64,000 nucleotides of DNA from JAFGJQ01 sp964586145. GTDB taxonomy: Bacteria; Planctomycetota; Phycisphaerae; UBA1845. The DNA lies in contig CAZPHH010000002.1 in the NCBI GenBank assembly GCA_964586145.1, forward strand, positions 51,338-115,337, written 5' to 3'. Below are positions 17,990-27,353 of this stretch, piece after piece. The stretch's first letter is position 1; every line of letters begins with the position of its first letter. Made by a program: the position numbers and the translations under genes. The notes below the pieces were generated by a model. That model was not told where the DNA came from. It saw only the letters and a program-made list of their open reading frames with translations, and ran no database searches.

Positions 17990-19816
17990 CTACTCCACGG
18001 TCACGCTCTTGGCCAGGTTGCGAGGTTTGTCCACGTTGCAGCCGCGGAGAACGGCCGCGTGGTACGCGATGAGCTGCAGCGGGATCACCGTCAGCAGCGG
18101 CTGGAGCGGTTCGAGCGTGTCCGGCACATACAGCACGTGCTCGGCCACTCGCGTGATGTCGCGGTCCCCCTCGGTGGCCACGGCGATGATGTGTCCGCCC
18201 CGCGAGCGGACCTCCTCAATGTTGCTCAGGACCTTCTCGTACTGGGCCCCGCGGGGGGCGATGACCACCACCGGCATCCCCTCGCTGATCAGGGCGATGG
18301 GGCCGTGCTTCATCTCCGCGGCGGGCAGCCCTTCGGCATGGATGTAGCTGATCTCCTTGAGCTTGAGGGCCCCCTCCAGGGCCACCGGGTAATGGTATCC
18401 ACGGCCGAGGTACAGCCAGTTGTTCCGCTCGTGATAGACCTGTGCCACGGCCCTCGCCGCGTCCGCCTGCTTCAGCACGCGTTGCACCTGGTCGGGGATG
18501 GCATCCAGTGCCCGTAAAATCTCGAACGCGGCCCCCTGCGACAGATGGCGGCGGCGGCCCAGAAACGCCGCCATCAGCGTCAGAACAGTCAACTGCCCGG
18601 TGAACGCCTTGGTGGAGGCCACGCCGATCTCCGGCCCCACGTGCAGGTACACCCCCGCGTCCGTCTCCCGGGCGATCGTCGAGCCCACGGTGTTCACGAC
18701 GCCCAGGGCCAGGGCGCCCCGCTGCTTCGCCTCGCGCAGGGCGGCCAGCGTGTCGGCCGTCTCGCCGCTTTGCGAGATCGCGATGACCGCCGTGCCTTCG
18801 CTCACGATCGGGTTTCGGTATCGGAACTCGCTGGCGTACTCCACCTCCGTGGGGACGCGGGCGAGATCCTCGAAGAGGTATTCGCCCACCAGCCCCGCAT
18901 GCCAGGCCGTTCCGCACGCGGTCAGAATGATCCGACGGCAACGGGTCAGCTCACGGGCGCAATCACGCAGCCCGCCCAGGAAGATGGACCCCTCCCGAAC
19001 GTCCACCCGGCCGCGCATGCACATCCGGAGGGAGGCCGGCTGCTCGCAGATTTCCTTGAGCATGTAATGCTCGTAGCCGGCCAGCTCGATCTGTTCGAGG
19101 GACCACTCGACCTCCTGCACCTCCTTGGTCACGGGCACGGCGTCCAGGGTGGTCGTGCGGAAGCCCTCGCGTGTCAGACGGGCAATCTCGTGGTCTTCCA
19201 GGTAGATCACCTGTGTGGTGTGTTCCAGAATGGCCGATGCGTCCGACGCGACGATGTACTCCCCTTTGCCCACGCCGATGATCAGCGGGCTGCCCTTGCG
19301 GGCCACCACAATCTCGTTTGGCTCGTCCGCGCTGACCACCGCGATGCCGTACGTGCCCTGCACCTGCCGCAGGGCCTGTCGAACGGCCGTCTCCAGGTTC
19401 CCGTCGTAGAACGACGCGATCAACTGGACCAGCACCTCGCTGTCGGTTTCGCTGCGAAACCGCACGTTCTGCTGTTCCAGGTAAGTCCGCAGGGGCTGGT
19501 AGTTCTCGATAATTCCGTTGTGGACCAGCGCAATCCGCTGGGCGGAATCGCAATGAGGGTGCGCGTTCACGTCATTCGGAACGCCGTGCGTGGCCCAGCG
19601 CGTGTGGGCGATTCCCAGGGTGGCCGCCTCCCCCGCCAAGTCGAGCTTCTGCTCCAGCACGGCGATGCGGCCTCTCGACTTCCGGACGCGGAGCCCCTGT
19701 TCGTCCAGCAGGGCGACGCCGCACGAGTCATACCCCCGGTATTCCAGCCGCTTGAGCCCTTCGACCAGAGTTGGCAATGCCGGGCGCTGCCCCACGTAGC
19801 CGACGATTCCGCACAT
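17990..19816 (-). CDS. glmS: glutamine--fructose-6-phosphate aminotransferase (isomerizing)
   Basis: The 608-residue enzyme makes glucosamine-6-phosphate from fructose-6-phosphate and glutamine, the first step to UDP-GlcNAc for cell wall and glycans. The start at 19816 gives MCGIVGYVG, so the nucleophile Cys2 is exposed after Met removal. The glutaminase domain has HTRWATHG and VHNGIIENY with SETDSEVL. Two SIS domains follow (ILTACGTAWHAG, SQSGETADTL, then YLGRGYHYPVALEGALKLKEISY and EMKHGPIALI). The C-terminus ends LAKSVTVE, which closes the active site in known structures. Length equals that of E. coli GlmS (609). It is transcribed away from rarA. No glmS ribozyme is seen upstream. Confidence 0.97.
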   Translation of the reverse strand: MCGIVGYVGQRPALPTLVEGLKRLEYRGYDSCGVALLDEQGLRVRKSRGRIAVLEQKLDLAGEAATLGIAHTRWATHGVPNDVNAHPHCDSAQRIALVHNGIIENYQPLRTYLEQQNVRFRSETDSEVLVQLIASFYDGNLETAVRQALRQVQGTYGIAVVSADEPNEIVVARKGSPLIIGVGKGEYIVASDASAILEHTTQVIYLEDHEIARLTREGFRTTTLDAVPVTKEVQEVEWSLEQIELAGYEHYMLKEICEQPASLRMCMRGRVDVREGSIFLGGLRDCARELTRCRRIILTACGTAWHAGLVGEYLFEDLARVPTEVEYASEFRYRNPIVSEGTAVIAISQSGETADTLAALREAKQRGALALGVVNTVGSTIARETDAGVYLHVGPEIGVASTKAFTGQLTVLTLMAAFLGRRRHLSQGAAFEILRALDAIPDQVQRVLKQADAARAVAQVYHERNNWLYLGRGYHYPVALEGALKLKEISYIHAEGLPAAEMKHGPIALISEGMPVVVIAPRGAQYEKVLSNIEEVRSRGGHIIAVATEGDRDITRVAEHVLYVPDTLEPLQPLLTVIPLQLIAYHAAVLRGCNVDKPRNLAKSVTVE

Positions 19817-19977
19817 CAGAAGACCCCCTGTTCCGGCCACCCGCCACGCGGTCCCGCGCCGGTCATCCACGCTCGCTGCCCGTCCCCTCACCGCGCATAC
19901 CGTATCTAACGGACCATGCTTCTCTCGGGTTCATCGGCAAACCCGTTTTGGGCGGTGTATCGCACCGTGAAACAGCC

Positions 19978-19983
19978 TATAAT
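19978..19983 (+). promoter_or_regulatory. candidate -10 box of rarA
   Basis: A perfect TATAAT lies 51 bases before the GTG start of rarA in the region between the divergent glmS and rarA genes. No good -35 is seen at 16-18 bases (GTGTAT), so activity is uncertain. Confidence 0.35.
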
Positions 19984-20034
19984 CCGAGGTTCGCCCCGGC
20001 ACCAGCGTCGCGGGGCAGACGGGTAAGGCGATCC

Positions 20035-21402
20035 GTGGCGGACCTGTTTGAGGACAGAAAACGGCGGAATCGCGGGGCGGTCCAGCCTTTGGCGGTCCGG
20101 ATGCGGCCCCGCACCCTGGACGAATTCGCCGGTCAGCAGCACTTCATTGGCCAAGGCAAGCTGCTGCGGAGGATGCTGCAGGCTGATCGGCTTACCAGCG
20201 CCGTGTTTTACGGCCCCCCCGGAACGGGAAAGACCACCCTGGCTCACATCGTGGCGGACACCACCCGGGCCGTGTTTCAGGAGCTTCATGCCGCCGCGGT
20301 GGGCGTCAAGGACGTGCGGGACGTTTTGAACGCCGCCCGCCGTCGCGTGGAAGATGGTGGCGGCCGGACGGTGCTGTTCATCGACGAGCTGCACCGTTTC
20401 AACCGGGCCCAGCAGGACGTTCTGCTGAGTGATGTGGAGAACGGGATCATCACGCTGATCGGGGCCACGACGGAGAACCCGTTCTTTGCCATCAACTCGC
20501 CTCTCGTCTCCCGGAGCCAGATCTTCCAGTTTGAGCCTCTGTCGGGGGACGACATTCTGAGCCTGCTTCGCCGGGCCCTGACGGACACGGAGCGGGGTCT
20601 TGGCAGGTTTTCTATTGAACTTACGGACGAGGCCGGGCATCATCTGGCCCAGGCAGCCGATGGCGACGCGCGCCGAGCCCTGACCGCCCTGGAAGTTGCG
20701 GTCCTATCCCAGGCGGATCCGGAGCAGCCGGACCGACCCATCGTGGTCGATCTGGCGGTGGCTGCCGAGTCGATCCAGCGGAAGGCCCTGCAGTACGATC
20801 CGACGGGTGACGCGCACTACGACTGCATCAGTGCGTTCATCAAGTCCATACGCGGGAGCGACCCGGACGCTGCGGTCTACTGGCTGGCCCGGATGCTCGA
20901 GGCGGGGGAAGACCCGCGGTTCATCGCCCGTCGGCTGGTGATTGCCGCGGCGGAAGACATCGGAAACGCCGCTCCGTTCGGGCTTGTGTTGGCGCAGGCC
21001 GCGGCGGACGCCACGGTGATGGTCGGAATGCCGGAGTGCCAGCTTCCCCTGGCCCAGGCGGCCGTGTACCTGGCGTGTTCGCCGAAGTCCAACGCATCGG
21101 CCGTCGCCATCTGGTCGGCGGCGAGCGACGTTCGGGAGGGTCGGACTGTGCCGGTGCCTCGCCACCTTCGGGACAGCCACTATGGCGGGGCCGCGCGGAT
21201 GGGCGCGGGAGACGGATACCGATATCCGCACGATCATCCCGAGGGCATGGTGGCCCAGGAGTACCTGGGCGTCGATAAGCAGTATTACGTTCCGACCGAT
21301 CACGGCCAGGAGGCCCGTTTGCGCGAGTACGTGGAACGGTTCAGGAAACTCCAAGCGGAGGGCTGTTCGCCGGCGTCGCCCGCACAGCCAATAGCACGGT
21401 GA
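20035..21402 (+). CDS. rarA: replication-associated recombination protein A, AAA+ ATPase (RarA/MgsA)
   Basis: The 455-residue protein acts at stalled replication forks together with SSB and RecA in known systems. The start is GTG at 20035 (VADLFED), after GGTAAGG. The RarA N-terminus PLAVRMRPRTLDEFAGQQH is followed by Walker A GPPGTGKT (60-67), Walker B VLFIDELHRFN, sensor 1 GATTENPFF and the arginine-finger region LVSRSQIF. The MgsA-type C-terminal part has HYDCISAFIKSIRGSDPDAA, RRLVIAAAEDIGNA and GYRYPHDHPEG, so it is complete. Its stop overlaps the next GTG start by four bases (GTGA), so the folate enzyme is cotranslated. Confidence 0.95.
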   Translation: MADLFEDRKRRNRGAVQPLAVRMRPRTLDEFAGQQHFIGQGKLLRRMLQADRLTSAVFYGPPGTGKTTLAHIVADTTRAVFQELHAAAVGVKDVRDVLNAARRRVEDGGGRTVLFIDELHRFNRAQQDVLLSDVENGIITLIGATTENPFFAINSPLVSRSQIFQFEPLSGDDILSLLRRALTDTERGLGRFSIELTDEAGHHLAQAADGDARRALTALEVAVLSQADPEQPDRPIVVDLAVAAESIQRKALQYDPTGDAHYDCISAFIKSIRGSDPDAAVYWLARMLEAGEDPRFIARRLVIAAAEDIGNAAPFGLVLAQAAADATVMVGMPECQLPLAQAAVYLACSPKSNASAVAIWSAASDVREGRTVPVPRHLRDSHYGGAARMGAGDGYRYPHDHPEGMVAQEYLGVDKQYYVPTDHGQEARLREYVERFRKLQAEGCSPASPAQPIAR

Positions 21403-21971
21403 AGAAGGCGCTCAGACAGGAAATCCGCAGGCGCGTGGCCGGACTGTCACCCAGTGACGTTCAGACCATGTCGGCCAAGGCCTGCGAGTTGCTGGTCGCC
21501 CAGCCGGAGTACAAGAGGGCTGAGATCATCATGGTGTTCATCTCCCACCCGACGGAGGTGGACACCAAGCCGCTCGTGCTGCGGGCCTGGCAGGACCACA
21601 AGCGCGTTCTCGCCCCCAAAGTGAGCTGGGAACAGCGCCGGATGCTCCCGGTCGAGATCCGCTCGCTCACCGAGGACTTGACCACCACGCCGCTCGGGGT
21701 TCGCGAACCAACCACCGGCCCCCCCTTCCCGATCTCCCTGATCGACCTGGTCATCGTGCCCGGACTGGGCTTTGACGAGCACGGCAACCGTCTGGGCCGC
21801 GGGCGGGGATTCTATGACCGGTTCCTGGCCCATCCGGAGTTCCAGGGCGTCTCCTGCGCGATGGCGTTCGAGATGCAGATGACCGAACAGGTCCCGTCCG
21901 ACGCGCTGGACGTTCGGGTCAAGATGCTGGTCACCGAGGTGAAGGTGCGCCGTTTTGCGCCGCAACCATGA
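21399..21971 (+). CDS. 5-formyltetrahydrofolate cyclo-ligase
   Basis: The 190-residue enzyme converts 5-formyl-THF to 5,10-methenyl-THF with ATP, recycling a storage form of one-carbon folate. It starts with GTG inside the rarA stop (GTGA). The N-terminus KKALRQEIRRRVAGLSPSD has the conserved Lys and Arg that bind phosphate. The family signature is near the end: IDLVIVPGLGFDEHGNRLGRGRG, with the GRGRGFYDR nucleotide-binding motif. Length is normal for the family. The arrangement with rarA resembles other bacteria only loosely and has no evident functional meaning. Confidence 0.94.
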   Translation: MKKALRQEIRRRVAGLSPSDVQTMSAKACELLVAQPEYKRAEIIMVFISHPTEVDTKPLVLRAWQDHKRVLAPKVSWEQRRMLPVEIRSLTEDLTTTPLGVREPTTGPPFPISLIDLVIVPGLGFDEHGNRLGRGRGFYDRFLAHPEFQGVSCAMAFEMQMTEQVPSDALDVRVKMLVTEVKVRRFAPQP

Positions 21972-22201
21972 GCCGGCCCGTTGGGCATCTCGGTGTCGAT
22001 CCCCAACCCATTGATCGACAACAAATTACAGCGAAACTCCGTCGAGTTGGCTGCCCAGGCCCTACTCGCCCTATAAAACTTTCATGGTAAGCTTGTGAAT
22101 GCGGGAGGTCGATAATCCCGTAGGAGTTGGGGCGGAATCGCGGCCTGCGGCCGGTCCGCCGGACAGACATCCCACAGCCCAAGACGCCTGGAGGTGCCGT
22201 T

Positions 22202-23275
22202 GTGACCAGGAGATCCCGGAAGCGTTCCCGTAGCCCGTTCGTACTGTTCGCCGTGGCTGCCTGCATCCTGTTGGTCGGAGTCTACCTCAAGACCCGACCC
22301 GACACGCAGAGCACGGCCAATGCGGGGGCTGAGACGGCTGCGGTTACGCCCACCCCGAGCCGGGACGCCGGCACCGGCACACCGGCGGCGCCGCTGGGTC
22401 AGCCTCAGATCATCGAGCCCGGACAGACTCTGTCCAAGGTGGTGCCGCAGGCAACGCTGACACACGCGCCGTCGATACCGTCCTCGCTGCCGTGGCTGGA
22501 CGAGGACGCCGCAATCCAGGCCAACCCGGCTCAGGCCGCCAAGCACGTGCAGCAGGCGCGCGCCGCCCTGGCCGCGGACGATCTGATCACGGCTCGCACC
22601 CATTTTTCGCGTGCTTTGTTGTCGGGCCTTCCCGCGGCCGAAGACGAGGCGGTTCGCGTCGAGGCGCTGAAGTTGGCGGAGGAAACGGTTTTCTCGAATC
22701 GAACCATTACGGGCGATCCGCTCGTGGACGTGCATGTCATTGGACGAGGCGAGACGCTGGAGACCATCGCCAAGTCGTACTACGTGACGGCCGGTTTGCT
22801 GGCCCGCGTGAACAACATCGCCAACCCGAACATCATTCGTCAGGGTCAGCGGATCAAGGTCATCCGGGGACCGCTCCATGCGGTCGTCTCCAAATCCCGG
22901 TTCCACGTGGATGTCTACCTGAAGGACACGCTGGTCAAGCGGTTTGCCGTGGGCCTGGGAACGGACGACAGCACGCCCACCGGCGAGTGGGTGTGCAAGA
23001 ACAAGCTGATCAACCCGAGGTACTATCCGCCGCGTGGGGGAAAACCCATCGAGGCCGACGACCCGGAGAACCCGTTGGGTGAGCGATGGATCGGTCTGGA
23101 GGGCGTAGCCGGTGAAGCCATGTACCAATCCGGCTACGGCATCCACGGCACCATCGAGCCGGAGAGCATCGGCAGGGCGGTGTCTCTGGGGTGCATCCGC
23201 CTGCTGAACGAAGACGTGGAGTTTCTCTACGACATGCTGGTGGACGCCTACTCCCGCGTCGTGGTCATCAACTGA
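22202..23275 (+). CDS. LysM and L,D-transpeptidase (YkuD) domain protein
   Basis: The 357-residue protein starts with GTG seven bases after TGGAGG. One N-terminal membrane helix (about 12-32, PFVLFAVAACILLVGVYL) anchors it facing the periplasm. A TPR-like segment lies at about 110-155, then one LysM domain (about 180-228, HVIGRGETLETIAKSYYV, IRQGQRIKVI), which binds peptidoglycan. The YkuD domain occupies about 235-357. Its catalytic motif is complete: YGIHGTIEPESIG and SLGCIRL, with the nucleophile Cys and the His. It probably cross-links peptidoglycan or attaches a protein to it. This is of interest since planctomycetes were long thought to lack peptidoglycan. Confidence 0.92.
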   Translation: MTRRSRKRSRSPFVLFAVAACILLVGVYLKTRPDTQSTANAGAETAAVTPTPSRDAGTGTPAAPLGQPQIIEPGQTLSKVVPQATLTHAPSIPSSLPWLDEDAAIQANPAQAAKHVQQARAALAADDLITARTHFSRALLSGLPAAEDEAVRVEALKLAEETVFSNRTITGDPLVDVHVIGRGETLETIAKSYYVTAGLLARVNNIANPNIIRQGQRIKVIRGPLHAVVSKSRFHVDVYLKDTLVKRFAVGLGTDDSTPTGEWVCKNKLINPRYYPPRGGKPIEADDPENPLGERWIGLEGVAGEAMYQSGYGIHGTIEPESIGRAVSLGCIRLLNEDVEFLYDMLVDAYSRVVVIN

Positions 23276-23320
23276 GCGCAGGGACGCTTCCTGGAAACAC
23301 GCCCTGCGGGATGCCGCCGG

Positions 23321-24814
23321 ATGAAGATACTCCTTGTCGACCCCCCGGCCCACACTGACGATTACGACAAGGCCTATCCCAACATCGGCCTGTTGCATCT
23401 CATCTCGTATGTTCGCGAGCGAACGGCCTTGTCCGATGAGGACATCCTCTTCCTCGATGCGTTTCACACGGTCGAAGACCACGTGCGTGCCGTCGAGCGC
23501 CACCGCCCGGACGTGTACGGCATCAGTTTCGCCTTCCTGACCCAGCGCGTGGCGTACGAAGCGATCCGCGCGGTCAAGGCCCGTTTCCCAGACCTGCTGG
23601 TGGTGGCCGGCGGCCCGCACCCCACGGCGGACCCGCAAGACGTGCTCCGACGCTGCCCGGCGGACCTGGTCGCCATCGGCGAAGGGGAGACGCTGCTGGC
23701 CGAGATCGTGGAAAAGGTGTCCCGGCGCGATTTTGACTTCCACCAAACGCCGGGGCTGGCCCTGCGGGATGGCGACCGAGTGGTGCTGACGCCGCGCCGG
23801 CCCGTCGTAGAGGACCTGGACAGCCTGCCCCCGCCCGCATGGGACCGCGTCGACTTCTCGAAGTTCATCGGGCAGCACTACTGCAAGGACAGGAGGCAGG
23901 CCGGCATCGTCATCAGCCGGGGCTGCCCGTTCCGCTGCACGTTCTGCTCGCTGCCGGTCTGGCGGGTGTCGAAGCCGTACGTCCGCATGCGCTCGCCTGA
24001 GAGCATCGCCCGCGAGGTGGATTGGCTCTATCAGCTCGGCGTGCGCGAGATCAAGATCGTCTCCGACGAGATCAACGCGTCGCTTCCCTGGGCGAAGGAT
24101 GTCTGCCGGGCCATCGCGACCCTGGGCCATCGCGACCTGTACTTTCAGGGCAACCTGCGGGCCCGGCCGATGGACGACGAGTTGGCCGGCCTGTTCCGCC
24201 GCATGAACATGTGGCTGGTGCATCTGGGGTGTGAGAGCGCCAGCGACCGCGTGCTTCGCGGCATCCGCAAGAAGGTCACCGTGCGACAGGTGGAGGATTG
24301 CCTGCGGGTCCTGAAGCGCCATCGGGTCGGCGTGCTGCTGTTCATGATGGCCTGGAACCTGTGGGAGGAGAAAGGCCGGCTCTGCTGGGAGAGCCCGCGA
24401 GAGGCGGTCCGTTCGCTTCTGTGGGGCTGGAAGCAGTTCTGGCTGGGCCGCGTCCGCTACATGACGTGGTCGATCGCCACGCCCATGCCCGGGGCGCCGC
24501 TCTTCGACATCGTGGAACGCCACGGACTGCATTCGGCTGACCAGGTGCTGGCCGACTGGGACCGCAACAAGGACTACCCCGGCACCGACCTGCGACCACT
24601 GGGTGTTTCCGAGTTCGTCCGTCTGGGCATGCTGCGGCTGGGCATCCTCTCCAAGGGCTTCTTCGCCCTGGCCAGTGGCGGTTTCGACTGGCGGCGGAAC
24701 TTCTACCGCGTGGGCATCCTGCTCCGCAGCTTCCTCGGCGTCGGTCGCCGCCGAGGCGCGGCGCCCGGGCTTACCTTCGCGAACACCCCGCTCCAGCCGA
24801 AGGTGGAAGGCTGA
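23321..24814 (+). CDS. B12-binding-domain radical SAM protein (first of two)
   Basis: The 497-residue protein has an N-terminal cobalamin-binding-like domain (about 1-140, KILLVDPPAHT, VYGISFAFLT, VVAGGPHPTADP, AIGEGE) and a radical SAM barrel. The cluster cysteines are in SRGCPFRCTFCSLP (about residues 200-213). Members of this group methylate or rearrange unactivated carbons in lipids, cofactors or natural products (HpnR, BchE and relatives). The C-terminal part has LYFQGNLRARPMDDE and HLGCESASDRVLRGI, standard in the group. No biosynthetic partner is adjacent other than the queuosine-salvage gene 51 bases downstream, with which it may be cotranscribed. The substrate cannot be assigned. Confidence 0.88.
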   Translation: MKILLVDPPAHTDDYDKAYPNIGLLHLISYVRERTALSDEDILFLDAFHTVEDHVRAVERHRPDVYGISFAFLTQRVAYEAIRAVKARFPDLLVVAGGPHPTADPQDVLRRCPADLVAIGEGETLLAEIVEKVSRRDFDFHQTPGLALRDGDRVVLTPRRPVVEDLDSLPPPAWDRVDFSKFIGQHYCKDRRQAGIVISRGCPFRCTFCSLPVWRVSKPYVRMRSPESIAREVDWLYQLGVREIKIVSDEINASLPWAKDVCRAIATLGHRDLYFQGNLRARPMDDELAGLFRRMNMWLVHLGCESASDRVLRGIRKKVTVRQVEDCLRVLKRHRVGVLLFMMAWNLWEEKGRLCWESPREAVRSLLWGWKQFWLGRVRYMTWSIATPMPGAPLFDIVERHGLHSADQVLADWDRNKDYPGTDLRPLGVSEFVRLGMLRLGILSKGFFALASGGFDWRRNFYRVGILLRSFLGVGRRRGAAPGLTFANTPLQPKVEG

Positions 24815-24865
24815 CGCCGGCGAGCGTCTTGCCGAAATCCGCGGATTCCCGTATCCACTCTGCCC

Positions 24866-25828
24866 ATGACACTGTTTGGCGAAATCCGCTCGGCCTGCCG
24901 CCGGGTTGCTGACCTGGCCCGTCACGTCCGCATCGTCGCCGAGAACGTCGAGCCGTACGCCGCCGCCCTGCCGCTGGATCAGGTCTTCGCGCCGTCGCTG
25001 GACCCGGCCCACCACTACCAGGGCACCCCGGAAAAGACACTGGCGTACGTGCTGACCGTCGATGCGGTCAACTTCGGGTCTGGGTTCTTCCCTCACCTGC
25101 GCAAGCGCCCCGGCCTCTCCGGCTACCTTACCGTCGCCTCATCGCTGAAGGATTGGTTTGACGCCCGCGACGCCGTACGGGCGGAGGACCTGGCCTCGCT
25201 GACCGCGAGCGACTGCATCCGCATCTTCGGGCAGCTCGAAGGGGCGCCGGAGCCCGTTCACGAATTGATGCGGCTGTTCGCCGAGGCCCTCAACGACCTC
25301 GGTCGCTTCACGATCGAGCACTACCAGGGCGGCTTCGCCTCCCTGATCGAGGACGCCCGCCACTCCGCGGAAGCGCTGGTGGGCATTCTGGATCGAATTC
25401 CGTTTTACCGCGACGTTCATTTCTACGGGCATCTGCGCGTGCCGTTCTACAAGCGGGCCCAGATCACCGCGGCGGACCTGTCCGTCGCATTCGCGAACCA
25501 GGGGTGGGGCCGGTTCGACGACCTGGCAAGCCTCACGATCTTCGCCGACAACCTGGTCCCTCACGTTCTGCGGATGGACGGGCTGCTTCGCTACGAGCCG
25601 GACCTCCTCGATCGAATCAACCGCGAAGAGCCGCTCACACCCGGTTCGGCGGAGGAAATCGAAATCCGCGCGTGCGGCCTGACCGCCGTTGAATCGCTGG
25701 TCGAAGCGCTGCGCCGCCGGGGCCTGGACGTCATCGCGCGTGACCTGGACTATTTCCTCTGGAACCGCGGTCAGCGCCCCGAATACAAGGCCCATCCCCG
25801 CCACCGCGCCCGCTGCGTGTACTACTGA
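24866..25828 (+). CDS. queuosine salvage protein, DUF2419/Qng1-type nucleoside hydrolase
   Basis: The 320-residue protein matches the queuosine 5'-phosphate N-glycosylase family (DUF2419, human C9orf64/QNG1) along its length. Recognised segments are TLAYVLTVDAVNFGSGFFP (substrate pocket Asp and Asn), FYKRAQITAADLSVAF, LTIFADNLVPHVLRMDGLL, EIEIRACGLTAVESLV and the C-terminal HPRHRARCVYY. The enzyme frees queuine from queuosine mononucleotide so that it can be put back in tRNA. It is typical of eukaryotes and occurs in scattered bacteria. No tgt, queF or transporter gene is near it. The ATG at 24866 has a weak ribosome-binding site. I am confident of the family, less so of the exact substrate. 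Confidence 0.86.
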   Translation: MTLFGEIRSACRRVADLARHVRIVAENVEPYAAALPLDQVFAPSLDPAHHYQGTPEKTLAYVLTVDAVNFGSGFFPHLRKRPGLSGYLTVASSLKDWFDARDAVRAEDLASLTASDCIRIFGQLEGAPEPVHELMRLFAEALNDLGRFTIEHYQGGFASLIEDARHSAEALVGILDRIPFYRDVHFYGHLRVPFYKRAQITAADLSVAFANQGWGRFDDLASLTIFADNLVPHVLRMDGLLRYEPDLLDRINREEPLTPGSAEEIEIRACGLTAVESLVEALRRRGLDVIARDLDYFLWNRGQRPEYKAHPRHRARCVYY

Positions 25829-25997
25829 CCGGGCGAATGCAAGTCTCTCGCTCCCGGACACACTGTGCCGCAGATTCGGTCTCGTCAAAAGCCGCCAATC
25901 GCGTTACCATGAAGGGATCAAAGGCCGATGGTCGGCTGGTCCTTTGCGTGAAGCCGCTTGGAACGCGGGATCCCGTACCGCACACAGGAAATTCATC

Positions 25998-27257
25998 ATG
26001 GGCAAATGGACGATAGGCACTGCATGCATATGCGCGTTCATGGGTTTCCCCGGGCTCGGCTTCGGGCAGAGCGGAGCCGTTCGCGGAGTGCATGACCCGG
26101 TGCTCATCCAACAGGGTGACACGTACTACCTGTTCTCCAGTGGCCCCGGCGTACCGATCCACCGCTCGAAGGACCTTCTGCGTTGGGAAAGGGCCGGGCG
26201 TGTGTTCGCGGACAACGTGCCGGAATGGGGCCGGAAGGACGTGCCACAGGCGCGGGACGTCTGGGCGCCGGATATCTCTTTCTACCGCGGGCACTACCAG
26301 CTCTACTACTCCATCTCCACGCTTGGAAGCCGCCGCTCCTGCATCGGACTGGCCACCAACCGGACGCTCGATCCCACATCCGCCGATTACCAATGGGTCG
26401 ACCAGGGAAAAGTCCTCGAAACGCATCCGGAAACGGCCGACTACAACGCGATCGACCCCAATTTCGTGCTGGACCGGGAAGGCAACCCGTGGCTGGTCTT
26501 CGGCTCGTACTGGTCCGGCATCAAGCTGACTCGTCTGGACCCCGAGACGGGAAAACCTCCGGCAAAAGACGCCGGCCTCCGTGCCCTGGCCGCCCGCCCA
26601 CGCGAGAAGGCGATCGAAGGGGCGTTCCTCGTGCATAAGAAGGACCACTATTACCTGTTCGTGTCGTTTGACCGCTGCGGCCGCGGCGTCGCCAGCAACT
26701 ACCGCATTATGGTCGGCCGCTCCCCGGACATCACCGGCCCCTACGTGGACATCGACGGGCGTCCGATGCTTGAAGGCGGAGGCACTCCGGTACTCGCCGG
26801 CTATGACGAATGTCGCGGGCCCGGGCACAACGGGATTCTGCTGGGGGCAGACGGCGATTGGCTGGTCCACCACATGTACGACGCCGGCGCCAAGGGGGTG
26901 CCGACGCTTCAGGTCCGCCCGCTGCTCTGGTCATCGGACGGCTGGCCCGTGGTGGGCGAACCGGTCAACAAGGCCACCCTGAGCCGACCCGCCATCCGGG
27001 ATTCCGATCTGCTTGGTGCATGGAAGCACTCGGTGAACTTCGGTGCATACGAGTACTTCGAGCTGCTCGCGGACGGCCGGATGAACGCCGCGGCCGACGG
27101 GGCCTCCTGGACGCTGGACGGCACGCGGCTTCGCCTGCACTGGCCCGATCCGGATGCCCCGGAAGGGGCGTGGATCGACACGTGCTTCCTGGCGCCGGAC
27201 GCCAAATCCTACGTGGGACGCAACCAGCTTGGACTTGTGATCCGAGGAATACGATAG
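25998..27257 (+). CDS. secreted family 43 glycoside hydrolase, arabinanase-like
   Basis: The 419-residue protein starts with an ATG after AGGAAA and has a signal peptide (about 1-23, cleavage near GFGQ). The five-blade propeller of GH43 is evident. The catalytic residues are Asp33 in GVHDPV (base), Asp153 in IDPNFVLD (pKa modulator) and Glu207 in IEGAFLV (acid). Phrases such as RDVWAPDISFYRGHYQLYYS and GCGRGVASNYRIMVGRS-like blades fit endo-1,5-alpha-L-arabinanases. The last 90 residues form a small beta domain (ELLADGRMNAAADGASWTL). It lies 96 bases before a rhamnosidase gene on the same strand, consistent with attack on rhamnogalacturonan side chains. Confidence 0.9.
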   Translation: MGKWTIGTACICAFMGFPGLGFGQSGAVRGVHDPVLIQQGDTYYLFSSGPGVPIHRSKDLLRWERAGRVFADNVPEWGRKDVPQARDVWAPDISFYRGHYQLYYSISTLGSRRSCIGLATNRTLDPTSADYQWVDQGKVLETHPETADYNAIDPNFVLDREGNPWLVFGSYWSGIKLTRLDPETGKPPAKDAGLRALAARPREKAIEGAFLVHKKDHYYLFVSFDRCGRGVASNYRIMVGRSPDITGPYVDIDGRPMLEGGGTPVLAGYDECRGPGHNGILLGADGDWLVHHMYDAGAKGVPTLQVRPLLWSSDGWPVVGEPVNKATLSRPAIRDSDLLGAWKHSVNFGAYEYFELLADGRMNAAADGASWTLDGTRLRLHWPDPDAPEGAWIDTCFLAPDAKSYVGRNQLGLVIRGIR

Positions 27258-27353
27258 CCGCGACCTGAAGCGCTCAGAACACGGAACGGAGCAGCGGAAT
27301 TTCTTTTCATGTCAGAGACCCTGCTGTTGGCATACTCCGCGGAGGCAAGCCTC

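Noticed and set aside
22082..25096. 1004-codon open frame on the minus strand
   Set aside because: It is antisense to three well-supported genes (transpeptidase, radical SAM, Qng1) and has no recognisable domain or start signal.
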